From Thermoleophilia bacterium (GTDB lineage Bacteria > Actinomycetota > Thermoleophilia > Miltoncostaeales > Miltoncostaeaceae): DNA of 15,259 nt. Both the position numbers and the translations under genes were made by a program. The stretch is from assembly GCA_017882555.1 (NCBI GenBank), contig JADGPH010000153.1:1-15259 (forward strand), in the 5' to 3' direction. Shown here one piece after another: positions 7,373-13,930 of the stretch (position 1 is its first letter; each line of letters begins with the position of its first letter). The notes under the pieces are model-generated. The model ran no database searches. It had not been told where the DNA came from and was given only the letters and a program-made list of their open reading frames with translations.

Positions 7373-8020
7373 ATGGACACCTCACTCACCCTCCACAGCG
7401 CCGACGGCACGCGGCTGGCCGCGCACTACTGGCCCACCGACGCACCGTCGGCTGCCGTCGTGATCGTGCCGGGTTTGGGGAGTCGCAAGGAACATCACGC
7501 CGATTTCGCGGTGCTGTGTCACGATGCCGGGCTCGCCGCCCTAACACTTGATGTCCGCGGCCACGGGGCGTCTGCGGGCACGCTCGGACCCGGGGCGATC
7601 GACGATGTCATTGCCGCGGTCGGCGCACTTCACGACCGTGGCCACACGAAGATCGGCCTGCGCGGATCGTCTCTCGGCGGGTTCCTCGTGTTGGCCGCAG
7701 CCGCACGCAGCCGACGGGTCGATTGCGTGGTGGCGATCTGTCCTGCCCGACCCGAGGCACTTGCGAAGCGGCTGGGGACCGACTGGCCCGCTCTCTTCCC
7801 GCTCACCGGTGCGGTATCGACTCGCGATGGGGTTGCACGCGGCTATTGGCACGCCACCGGCGATGAGCAGGTTCCGTGGGCGGCGACATTCGCCTTGGCC
7901 CAATCGACCCCGCAGCCGCGCCACCTCCGCATCATCCTCGGCGGTCATCACCAGAGCCTGCAGCACGATCCGGTCGTGCTCACCGAGACGCGGGGGTTCC
8001 TGTGCGACCATCTTGCGTAG
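7373..8020 (+). CDS. Alpha/beta hydrolase of unknown substrate
   Basis: Small, single-domain, soluble alpha/beta hydrolase of 215 residues, without signal peptide. The oxyanion-hole segment VIVPGLGSRKEHH is at about 30-42, LDVRGHGASAG at 59-69, and the nucleophile elbow GLRGSSLGGF places Ser100 as catalytic serine. Candidate acid and base are Asp164 (ATGDEQVPW) and His192 or His193 (LGGHHQSLQ). The fold is certain; likely activities are esterase, thioesterase or peptidase, but the substrate is unknown. The ATG at 7373 is preferred over an in-frame ATG at 7355, because the latter lies inside the palindrome and -10-like element; neither has a Shine-Dalgarno. The next gene begins within its last 19 bases, so they are probably co-transcribed, although the functions show no obvious link. 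Confidence 0.85.
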   Translation: MDTSLTLHSADGTRLAAHYWPTDAPSAAVVIVPGLGSRKEHHADFAVLCHDAGLAALTLDVRGHGASAGTLGPGAIDDVIAAVGALHDRGHTKIGLRGSSLGGFLVLAAAARSRRVDCVVAICPARPEALAKRLGTDWPALFPLTGAVSTRDGVARGYWHATGDEQVPWAATFALAQSTPQPRHLRIILGGHHQSLQHDPVVLTETRGFLCDHLA

Positions 8021-8697
8021 GCAATCCCGTCGAACAACTCAACGACGAAATTGCCCGCTGCCGCGCCTGTCCGCGGCTGGTGGCGTGGCGTGAGCAGGTC
8101 GCTCGGGAGCGTCGGCGAGCGTTCGCAGATGAGACCTATTGGGGTCGCGCCGTGCCGAGCTTTGGCACCGACAGCGGTCCGATCCTGATCGTTGGTCTGG
8201 CACCTGCCGCCCATGGCGCCAACCGCACCGGACGCATGTTCACCGGCGACCGCAGCGCGGACGTGCTGATGACGGCGATGCACCGCGCCGGCCTGGCCAG
8301 CCAACCCGACTCCACGCACCGCAACGACGGGCTGACACTCATTGGCTGTCGCATGACGGCTGCGGTGCACTGTGCCCCACCAGGCAATCGACCCGCCCCC
8401 GATGAACGGGCCCGCTGTCAACGATTCCTCGAAAGGGAAGTCACCCTCGTCGATCCACGGGTAATCGTCGCGCTCGGGGCGATCGCATGGGACGGGGTCC
8501 TCGGCACGCTGGCCGCCTTGGGCCACCCGCAGCGGCCCAAGCCCCGGTTCGGCCACGGTGCTGAGGTCCGGATCGGGCAGCGCTGGCTGGTCGGGGCCTA
8601 CCACCCCTCCCAGCAGAACACGTTCACCGGCCGCCTGACTCCCGCGATGCTCGACGCGGTGCTCGTGCGGGCGGTCGCCCGCGCGCGGGCCGCCTAA
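8002..8697 (+). CDS. Uracil-DNA glycosylase, family 5 (UDGb)
   Basis: Base-excision repair glycosylase that removes uracil, and in family 5 often hypoxanthine or other deaminated bases, from DNA. With the GTG at 8002 the protein has 231 residues. Motif A reads GLAPAAHGANRTGRMFTGD (65-83), which is the family 5 form rather than GEAPG of family 4; the C-terminal motif is HPSQQNTFTGRLT from His201. Four cysteines expected to hold the 4Fe-4S cluster are Cys20 and Cys23 (CRAC), Cys124 (HCAPPGNRP) and Cys139. No in-frame ATG exists near the N-terminus; the GTG overlaps the hydrolase end by 19 bases and still leaves the first Cys pair well inside. Its TAA overlaps the TAG of the converging LytM gene. 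High-GC genomes with heavy cytosine deamination commonly carry this enzyme. Confidence 0.93.
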   Translation: MRPSCVGNPVEQLNDEIARCRACPRLVAWREQVARERRRAFADETYWGRAVPSFGTDSGPILIVGLAPAAHGANRTGRMFTGDRSADVLMTAMHRAGLASQPDSTHRNDGLTLIGCRMTAAVHCAPPGNRPAPDERARCQRFLEREVTLVDPRVIVALGAIAWDGVLGTLAALGHPQRPKPRFGHGAEVRIGQRWLVGAYHPSQQNTFTGRLTPAMLDAVLVRAVARARAA

Positions 8698-9629
8698 AGC
8701 GCGGTGCCCGCCGGATCGAGGATGTTCAGATCCGAAAACGGATCGATCGCGGCAGCGCCTCCGGGGTGCACCTCAAGGTAGAGGTATGGTGCGCCGACCG
8801 CGGCGTCACCGGTGTTGCCTACGGCACCGATCTCCTGACCGGTGCGGACCTGCGACCCAACGTTGAGCGCCGCGGAGATGGTGCTCAGGTGCGCGTAGTA
8901 GTACTGGTTTCCCGTCACGTCCTGCAGCCAGATCCAGATGCCACCCAAGCCGGTGGCCACGCGGTTGATATTGATCACCGTCGCGTTGCACACCGCGACG
9001 ACCGGGGTGTCCTTCGCCGCAGGAAGGTCTGCCCCCTGGATTTGCCCCTCGGCACCGGGCTTGCCGAATACGTCGCTGTATGGGTATGTCGTTGTCGAAT
9101 ACGGCTGTGTCGGAGTCCCGACGATCGGGAAGGCACGCAGATACTTTGTGGCTGCCGGAGGCCGTGGTGCCTGCGACGCAGCTGACCGGGGAGCCACCGC
9201 CACGACGACCACGCGCAGCCCGATCTGGCGCAAGAAGACCACGTCGACGACGCCGGTCGCCTTGAGGTGCAGCACACGCTGAACGACCTTCACCGCGCGT
9301 TGGGTCATCGACCCGAACGAGCCGTCTGCCACCACGTAGTGCTGGCCACGCGCCCGCAGCTTGAGCTGCAGCGCTCGGACCGCTTTGCCGAAGTCGCCGC
9401 GCCGCAGCGTCGTACTCGTGCTCGAGACCACGACCACGGTCGCCGAGGAGGTCCTCGCCGCCAGCAGCACCACGCGATTGCCCGTCGTCGACGGTGCACC
9501 AGGTGAGCGCGGCGATCCAGATGCTGGGTGAAGACTCGGTGCCGCGTGTGCGACAGCAGGCGCCAGACCAATGAGCGCGAAGACTACTGCGGCCGCCGAA
9601 ACCCGCCGAGATCCGACGATCGACAGCAT
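8694..9629 (-). CDS. Exported peptidoglycan-binding protein with degenerate M23/LytM domain
   Basis: Secreted cell-wall protein of 311 residues. Residues 1-28 form a signal peptide ending AVAHA. A Ser/Thr/Pro-rich linker follows, then a peptidoglycan-binding domain at about 75-137 (LRRGDFGKAVRALQLKL, DGSFGSMTQRAV), another linker, and a LytM/M23 domain at about 180-300. The domain keeps YYAHLS with His247, GQEIGAVGNTGDA and YLEVHPGG. However, the first zinc-ligand motif HxGxD reads IQGAD (Ile197, Asp201), and the last ligand pair HLH reads YLY (Tyr282, Tyr284). Active LytM enzymes need these histidines, so the protein probably does not cleave peptidoglycan; it may bind wall or activate an amidase, as EnvC and NlpD do. 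Its stop overlaps that of the UDG gene. No Shine-Dalgarno precedes the ATG, and a stop in frame upstream rules out an extension. Confidence 0.88.
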   Translation of the reverse strand: MLSIVGSRRVSAAAVVFALIGLAPAVAHAAPSLHPASGSPRSPGAPSTTGNRVVLLAARTSSATVVVVSSTSTTLRRGDFGKAVRALQLKLRARGQHYVVADGSFGSMTQRAVKVVQRVLHLKATGVVDVVFLRQIGLRVVVVAVAPRSAASQAPRPPAATKYLRAFPIVGTPTQPYSTTTYPYSDVFGKPGAEGQIQGADLPAAKDTPVVAVCNATVININRVATGLGGIWIWLQDVTGNQYYYAHLSTISAALNVGSQVRTGQEIGAVGNTGDAAVGAPYLYLEVHPGGAAAIDPFSDLNILDPAGTAL

Positions 9630-9787
9630 GCAAGGTAATCGTTTGCGTCGAATTGTTCCGGCTCCTTATCGGCCTGGCGAAAGGACCGCACACCAGGTGG
9701 TCGGGAGTCACCGCAGCGAACTCGGCGACACGTTGGGCTCAACCTCGACCCCTACGCTGCCGGCGACTCTACGCAGCACCCCAGAGG

Positions 9788-9799
9788 CAGGTCAACCTG
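9788..9799. repeat. Short palindrome CAGGT-CA-ACCTG
   Basis: Inverted repeat with 5-bp perfect arms and a 2-base centre, about 160 bp upstream of the LytM gene. It could be an operator half-site pair or part of the leader fold. Short palindromes of this size occur by chance in GC-rich DNA, so support is weak. Confidence 0.3.
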
Positions 9800-9811
9800 T
9801 CACCCCCGCAT

Positions 9812-9891
9812 TTTCTCACCCAGTGAGATCCAGGAGGGGCAAGTGTCCTCTTGCAATCTACACATGCACCTCGTGGATCACGGGGGCCCCC
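9812..9891 (-). ncRNA. Candidate structured RNA or leader upstream of LytM gene
   Basis: On the minus strand, ATCCACGAGG (9869-9878) can pair with CCTCCTGGAT (9828-9837) at 9 of 10 positions. Between them GCAAG and CTTGC (9840-9855) form an inner hairpin with loop AGGACA. GTG/CAC can extend the outer stem, but the same CAC belongs to a second hairpin, TCTCAC-TGG-GTGAGA (9814-9828), so two alternative folds exist. A perfect GGGGGCCCCC lies just upstream at 9882-9891. The layout resembles a regulatory leader, about 190-260 bases before the LytM start. I match it to no known RNA family; it is an inference from base pairing only. Confidence 0.35.
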
Positions 9892-10050
9892 CAACCGAAC
9901 ACCGTCGCCGACACGGCACCGGGTCACTGGCTGTTTGCGAGCTCCGATCCCCGCGCTGCGACGAATCGCTCTCGGTCAGGTGGCACTTACCCTCGCCTGG
10001 GAGGCGGCACGTGCGACAGGCCGCCAACAAGGAACTCGACCGCGCGATCC

Positions 10051-10065
10051 GCCGGCGAGGCCGGC
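10051..10065 (-). terminator. Possible GC hairpin after the ccmI-like gene
   Basis: GCCGGC-GAG-GCCGGC, a 6-bp perfect stem with a 3-base loop, lies about 13 bases past the stop of the ccmI-like gene on the minus strand. It lacks a T run, so it is at best a weak or factor-dependent end of the ccm transcript. Confidence 0.3.
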
Positions 10066-10078
10066 CCAGTCCCCCCGG

Positions 10079-10399
10079 CTAGGCACCAGCGGGGTCCTCG
10101 GGCGCGGAAGGCGAGTCGATCGCATCTCGCTCACGCATTAGCTCGATGGCATGGGCTCGCTCGTCGGCGTCCAAGGCAGAGAAGTCCTCGTCCGACAAGT
10201 GCCCCGATGCATGGTCGAACGCAATCTCCTTGATCGACTCGAGCGTGCGCTCAAGGTCATCATCGAGACGTTGCAGATCTTGTCCGCCGTTCGCAGGCTC
10301 TTCGTCGGGCAATTGATCGCCACGCACAATCGGCCAGGCGATCACGCTGGCCGCAAGCAAGAACACCACCAGCAAGATGAACACGACCACGATGGTCAT
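10079..10399 (-). CDS. Small CcmI-like membrane protein
   Basis: Protein of 106 residues from the ATG at 10399, which has an AGGA about nine bases upstream. Residues 1-24 are one hydrophobic segment (MTIVVVFILLVVFLLAASVI), followed by an acidic, soluble tail containing LERTLESIKEIAFDHASGHLSDEDFSALDADERAHA in pieces; the DHASGHLSDEDF stretch is typical of short CcmI-type proteins next to ccmF. In System I, CcmI helps deliver apocytochrome c to the CcmF/CcmH heme ligation complex. Here only the membrane anchor and adjacent helix are present; there is no TPR domain as in longer CcmI proteins. It follows ccmF after 58 bp and is the last gene of the ccm group. Family identity comes from sequence resemblance plus context, so the gene symbol is withheld. 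Confidence 0.75.
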   Translation of the reverse strand: MTIVVVFILLVVFLLAASVIAWPIVRGDQLPDEEPANGGQDLQRLDDDLERTLESIKEIAFDHASGHLSDEDFSALDADERAHAIELMRERDAIDSPSAPEDPAGA

Positions 10400-10457
10400 C
10401 CGGCACTGTCCTGACGGCGGGGGGCGTCCAGACACGCACTCACAACGGCCATGGTGG

Positions 10458-12449
10458 TCAGCTGGTCCGAACCGCCTCAGGCACCGCGACTTCCTGCCTC
10501 TTCCGCTGCGTGCGCGGCGGCGGCCAGGCCGCCAGCAACCCGCCCAGCAGCATGATGCCGCCGCCGAACCAGACCCAGCTCACCAGGGGGTTAACAAAAA
10601 CGGAAATCCGCGCGAGTCCGGACGGGTCCACGCTCACCAGCACGACGTAGACGTCGCGCAGCGGGGTCGAGTCCAGGGCGATCTCGGTGAGTCGCTGCTG
10701 GCTCGCCGGGAAGAACCCGATACTCGGATTCATCGTGCCGATCTGCTTGCCACCCTGGAATTCCAGGAGGTTGACCCCGACCTGCTGTTCGTTGGCGTCG
10801 TTGGACTGGAACGCACCCCGATTGAGAAAGGTGTACCCCCGCACGGACGCGGTTTGCCCGGGGCGCAGGGCGATATCCCGCTCGGTCGCAAACGCCTGCG
10901 AGCCGGTCAGGCCGATGATCAAGACCACGATTCCGAGATGGACGACATAGCCGCCGTAGCGCCGGCGGTTGCGCGCCACAAGCTGATAAAGGGCGCCTGG
11001 CCAGGAGACGCCACCCAACGCATGCCGAACCTGGGTCCCGCGCCAGAACTCACCAAGGATGCAGATGGTCACAAAAGCACACGCAGCCGCGGTCAGCGAC
11101 GCCCAACGACTCGACCCGACGTCGGTGAAGCCGAGGATGAGCACAGCGGCGATCGCCGCGCCGATCAGCGGCGCGATGAACCGGCGCAGCAACTGGCGCA
11201 GCGAGGCCTTGCGCCAGGGAATCATCGGTCCGACTCCGGTCAGCACCAACAGGACGATCCCGATGGGCAACGCCACCTGGTTGTAATACCCCGTGCCAAC
11301 GGTGATCGACTTTCCCTCAACTATCTGCGTGATCACCGGGAAGATCGTTCCCCAGAACACGGCAAACATCAGCCCGATCAACAGCAGGTTGTTGTAGAGG
11401 AAGATCGCCTCCCGGCTGATAAAGCTCTCCAGCGAGTGAGCGCTTCGCAGGTCAGGCAATCGCGAGATCAACAGGCCGAACGACGCCACGGTGGTCACCA
11501 TGATGAACGACAAGAAGTACGGACCGAGTGTGCTCGCCCCGAAGGCGTGGATGGAGGACACGACCCCCGAGCGCGTCAAGAAGGTGCCGAACAACGTCAG
11601 GCTGTAGGCCGTGATGACCAGCACCATGTTCCAGACACGCAGCATGCCGCGACGCTCCTGGACCATGATCGAGTGCAGGAACGCGGTCGCCACCAGCCAC
11701 GGCATCAGCGCGGCGTTCTCGACGGGGTCCCAGGCCCAGTAGCCGCCCCACCCCAATTCCCCGTACGCCCACCGCGCCCCAAGCAGGATCCCAACCGCGA
11801 GCACGATCCACGCGATCACCGTCCAGCGACGAATGCGGCTGATCCATTCGGTGTCCAGGCGTCGAGTCCACAGGGCCGCGATCGCAAACGCGAATGGGAT
11901 CGCAAGCCCGGCGTAGCCGAGATACAGCATCGGCGGGTGCGCCATCATGTAGCCGTTTTGCAGCAGGGGGTTGAGCCCGCCGCCCTGGACGGGTCGTACC
12001 GCGAGGGTGTCAAAGGGGCTCGTCGCAAAGCTGAGCAAAAAGCAAAAGAACCCGACGACCGTCATCAGGACCGCGTCGACGATCGGCATCAGCTCCCGCT
12101 GGCGACGGCGGTTGAGCCAGGTCACGAGCGCCGCGTACATGCTCAGAATCCAGGCAAACAGCAGCAGCGATCCGGCCTCGCTGGCCCACAGACCGCCGAT
12201 CTTGTAGTACCACGTCAGCGTGGAGTTGCTGTAGTCAGCGACGCTCGTAAACCAAAAGTTGTCGGTCAGCAGCGCATAGACCATCACCAACATGGCCCCG
12301 GTCATCAGGGCAAACGTGGTGTAGACGGCGCGTTCGGCACTGCGCTGCCAGATCCGTCGGCCGGGTCGGCGCGACATCAGCGCGGCGGCGATCGCAAACA
12401 CCGCGCATCCAAGCGCCAGCAACACCACCACACGTCCGAGCAGACTCAC
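10458..12449 (-). CDS. ccmF: Cytochrome c heme lyase subunit CcmF
   Basis: Polytopic membrane protein of 663 residues, the normal length, with well over ten hydrophobic segments. It is the core of the System I enzyme that attaches heme to apocytochrome c at the outer face of the membrane. The WWD heme-binding domain is visible as WAYGELGWGGYWAWDPVENA (227-246) followed by ALMPWL. Candidate heme-ligating histidines include His171 (MMAHPPMLYLGYAG), His259 (AFLHSIMVQERRGML) and one in GGYVVHLGIVVLI. IGGLWASEAGSLLLFAWILS and LFGTFLTRSGVVSSIHAF are further family hallmarks. The start is GTG at 12449, 4 bp after the ccmE stop, so the two are translationally linked. CcsA and CcmC share the WWD motif but are far shorter, which excludes them. 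Confidence 0.96.
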   Translation of the reverse strand: MSLLGRVVVLLALGCAVFAIAAALMSRRPGRRIWQRSAERAVYTTFALMTGAMLVMVYALLTDNFWFTSVADYSNSTLTWYYKIGGLWASEAGSLLLFAWILSMYAALVTWLNRRRQRELMPIVDAVLMTVVGFFCFLLSFATSPFDTLAVRPVQGGGLNPLLQNGYMMAHPPMLYLGYAGLAIPFAFAIAALWTRRLDTEWISRIRRWTVIAWIVLAVGILLGARWAYGELGWGGYWAWDPVENAALMPWLVATAFLHSIMVQERRGMLRVWNMVLVITAYSLTLFGTFLTRSGVVSSIHAFGASTLGPYFLSFIMVTTVASFGLLISRLPDLRSAHSLESFISREAIFLYNNLLLIGLMFAVFWGTIFPVITQIVEGKSITVGTGYYNQVALPIGIVLLVLTGVGPMIPWRKASLRQLLRRFIAPLIGAAIAAVLILGFTDVGSSRWASLTAAACAFVTICILGEFWRGTQVRHALGGVSWPGALYQLVARNRRRYGGYVVHLGIVVLIIGLTGSQAFATERDIALRPGQTASVRGYTFLNRGAFQSNDANEQQVGVNLLEFQGGKQIGTMNPSIGFFPASQQRLTEIALDSTPLRDVYVVLVSVDPSGLARISVFVNPLVSWVWFGGGIMLLGGLLAAWPPPRTQRKRQEVAVPEAVRTS

Positions 12450-12453
12450 AGGC

Positions 12454-12888
12454 TCAGCTCTTTGCGGCGGCGGGCGCGGGCGGGTCGGGCTTGTTGACGA
12501 ATTTCGACGGACACAGCGTGATCATCGAGCTGCGTTGCGCGACGAAGGTCGTGCCGGTCCGCGTCCCCGTAATAACGACCTCCCGCCCGGCCGCGAATGC
12601 GTCTGGGATCAAACCGGTGTAGGCAACTTGCACGCGAACCGTCTTGTCTTCTTTGTCCTGCACCCAGAACCGCAGCCCCCGCGCACTGTCGGCCTGATCT
12701 TGAGGGTTCGCCAACTTCTGGGGTGCGACAATCGCGTCCAGCCGATACACCTGTCCGGGCGGACTCTTGAGAAGCTGCGCCGGCGACACGTAGGTCTGCA
12801 GGGCGCCACCGATGCTGAAATAGAGCAAGCACCCGCCCAGCACAGCCGCGACCGTGAGCGCAACGGTGAATCGGACCCGGGATTTCAT
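12454..12888 (-). CDS. ccmE: Heme chaperone CcmE with cysteine-type heme motif (CxxxF)
   Basis: Membrane-anchored, OB-fold heme chaperone that binds heme covalently and passes it to CcmF. From the ATG at 12888 it has 144 residues; upstream in-frame codons look non-homologous. Residues 7-30 are the N-terminal anchor. The fold is seen in VYRLDAIV, LRFWVQDKEDKTVRVQVAY and TGLIPDAFAAGREVVITG, closely matching the YxGxLPDxFxEGxxVVxxG signature. The heme-attachment site is HxxxY in E. coli and CxxxY in Desulfovibrio and archaea; here it is CPSKF (Cys126 to Phe130), so the cysteine is kept but the tyrosine is replaced. A Pro/Ala-rich tail follows. It is the first ccm gene visible; ccmA, ccmB, ccmC and ccmH are not in the window. 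Confidence 0.92.
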   Translation of the reverse strand: MKSRVRFTVALTVAAVLGGCLLYFSIGGALQTYVSPAQLLKSPPGQVYRLDAIVAPQKLANPQDQADSARGLRFWVQDKEDKTVRVQVAYTGLIPDAFAAGREVVITGTRTGTTFVAQRSSMITLCPSKFVNKPDPPAPAAAKS

Positions 12889-13036
12889 ACCGGGATGGTA
12901 GCAATGGGTCTCCAACCGTGCGCGCATGACGCCTGTCCCCAACCGTCGTCGGCGACCGCGGTGCTCGCAGTGGCCATCCCGGCCTTCGGCAGGTCCTCGC
13001 CGGGCGCGGCCACCGGGCGGACGCTCCGCCTCTCGC
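12889..13036. promoter_or_regulatory. Divergent ccmE/lyase intergenic region
   Basis: This 148 bp spacer should carry the promoters for ccmE (minus) and the lyase gene (plus). CCAACCGT occurs twice, in TCTCCAACCGTGCG and CCCAACCGTCGTC. No convincing -35/-10 pair or Shine-Dalgarno is seen on either side. Confidence 0.35.
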
Positions 13037-13810
13037 GTGGCTCAACGAAAGCACAGTGTCCTCATATCCGCTCAGCGACTTCGCGACATGTCGGCCGCCG
13101 GCCACACTGTCAACATGCCCGGCGCCTACGACGCACTCACCGCCCGACTCACCGAGCAGCCGGGCTTTGCGGTCGCCTTCGTCTCCGGATACGCCGTTTC
13201 GGCGGCGCGAGTGGCGGCGCCGGATTTTGGCTATCTCACCCAAAACAAGATGGCTGACGCCGCGCACGAGGCCTGCACCGCAACCGAGATGCCGATCGTC
13301 GTCGATGCGGACACCGACTACGGCAACGCACGCTCGGCGATCCGTACGGCGCGCGGACTCGCGGCCGTGGGCGCGTCGGGCAGCTTTCTCGAGGACCAGG
13401 TCTGGCCAAAAGAGTGTGGGCACTTCGCCGGCAAGTGCGTCGTTGAGGTCCACGAACGGCTCACGAGGTTGCGGGCCATCGTCGACCTGCGGTCCGACGG
13501 CGTGGATCTGTTCGTGGTCGCGCGGGCCCAGGCGGCGATGGAGGTCGGCGTCGGTGCGATCGTCGTCGAAACGCCGACGAGCATTGAGGCACTCGGCGCC
13601 GTTGCCGAGGCCGCGCCCGGGACGGTGCGCGTTGCCAACATGGTTGACGACGGCCGGACGCCATTGTTGACCCCGACGGAACTGTGCGAGCTTGGCTACG
13701 ACCTCATCGTGACGCCGCTCACATCGCTCTTCGCCGCGACACATGCCATTCAGGAGGCTCTTTCGGCCCTTGCCCGCGACGAACCATGCGCGGGCACCGT
13801 GACGCGATGA
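13037..13810 (+). CDS. Isocitrate lyase/PEP mutase superfamily protein, C-terminus out of frame
   Basis: TIM-barrel protein related to methylisocitrate lyase, PEP mutase and oxaloacetate decarboxylase, which make or break C-C or C-P bonds on Mg-bound oxyacids. From GTG at 13037 it has 257 residues. Motifs: NMPGAYDALTA (26-36), VSGYAVSAA, APDFGYLT, VVDADTDYGNA (88-98) with metal ligands Asp90 and Asp92, EDQVWPKECGHFAGK (119-133) with catalytic Cys127 of lyases, and VANMVDDGRTPLLT. Departures: DADTGYG is normal, but Gly is Asp94 here; after VVAR (160-163) about 15 residues of the usual ARTDA...GLDEAIERAR stretch are missing; and the usual last 30 residues lie in the next frame (13807-13905). 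It may be a diverged paralogue or a decaying gene. The specific substrate is unknown. Confidence 0.8.
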   Translation: MAQRKHSVLISAQRLRDMSAAGHTVNMPGAYDALTARLTEQPGFAVAFVSGYAVSAARVAAPDFGYLTQNKMADAAHEACTATEMPIVVDADTDYGNARSAIRTARGLAAVGASGSFLEDQVWPKECGHFAGKCVVEVHERLTRLRAIVDLRSDGVDLFVVARAQAAMEVGVGAIVVETPTSIEALGAVAEAAPGTVRVANMVDDGRTPLLTPTELCELGYDLIVTPLTSLFAATHAIQEALSALARDEPCAGTVTR

Positions 13811-13905
13811 TCGATTTCGCCGACTTCGCTGCGGTGGTGGACCTCACGTACCATCAGGCACTGGAGCGCCGCTACGCAACCGAACCGCTCGTGGACCCGT
13901 CCTGA
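13807..13905 (+). CDS. Displaced C-terminal tail of the lyase (32 codons, ATGA overlap)
   Basis: Open frame of 32 codons beginning MIDFADFAAVVDLTYH and containing ALERRYA. Its ATG overlaps the TGA of the lyase gene (ATGA). Members of the oxaloacetate decarboxylase/PEP mutase group typically end with a segment of the form RM-x-x-F-D-E-F-x-x-L-V-G-L-x-E-x-x-A-L-E-x-R-Y-A directly after the ALRRDGT helix; here the lyase frame reaches ALARDEPCAGTVTR and the tail frame supplies the rest. A single extra base before the ATG would make one continuous protein of about 290 residues, the family's usual length. It could be a natural frameshift, a sequencing error, or a separately translated, coupled fragment. 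Confidence 0.6.
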   Translation: MIDFADFAAVVDLTYHQALERRYATEPLVDPS

Positions 13906-13930
13906 TGGCCCCCGATCGATAATGGCGCGA

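Larger units (their letters stand above)
9630..10078. other. 449 bp intergenic region without a recognisable gene
   Basis: Lies between the end of the ccmI-like gene and the start of the LytM gene, both on the minus strand. I see no credible coding sequence: the open frames on the plus strand are Arg/Pro/His-rich with no family resemblance. It contains several inverted repeats, described separately, and two near-identical 9-mers, CTACGCTGC at 9752-9760 and CTACGCAGC at 9769-9777. Cell-wall hydrolase genes of actinobacteria often have a c-di-AMP (ydaO/yuaA) riboswitch in this place; I looked for its conserved boxes and did not find them convincingly. It most likely holds the LytM promoter and a structured leader. 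Confidence 0.6.

Noticed and set aside
9630..10078. c-di-AMP (ydaO/yuaA), c-di-GMP-I, SAH or cobalamin riboswitch, T-box, or RNase P RNA
   Set aside because: Fragments such as GCTGCGGTGAC and CGCCAGGCCGAT recall parts of known motifs, but none of the families shows its conserved boxes in the right order. Needs a covariance-model search.
9571..10233. A 220-codon plus-strand frame covering the 449 bp gap
   Set aside because: Its first part is antisense to the LytM signal peptide and its last part antisense to the ccmI-like gene; no motif, and the composition is Pro/Arg/Ser-rich.
10377..12497. A 706-codon open frame on the plus strand opposite ccmF
   Set aside because: Rich in Arg, His, Gln and Pro with no family resemblance, and antisense to a clear ccmF. 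High GC content leaves such mirror frames open.
13684..13806. Upstream extension of the small lyase-tail frame
   Set aside because: It overlaps the clearly coding C-terminal part of the lyase frame (LLTPTELCELGYDLIVTPLTS); only the part from 13807 resembles the family.
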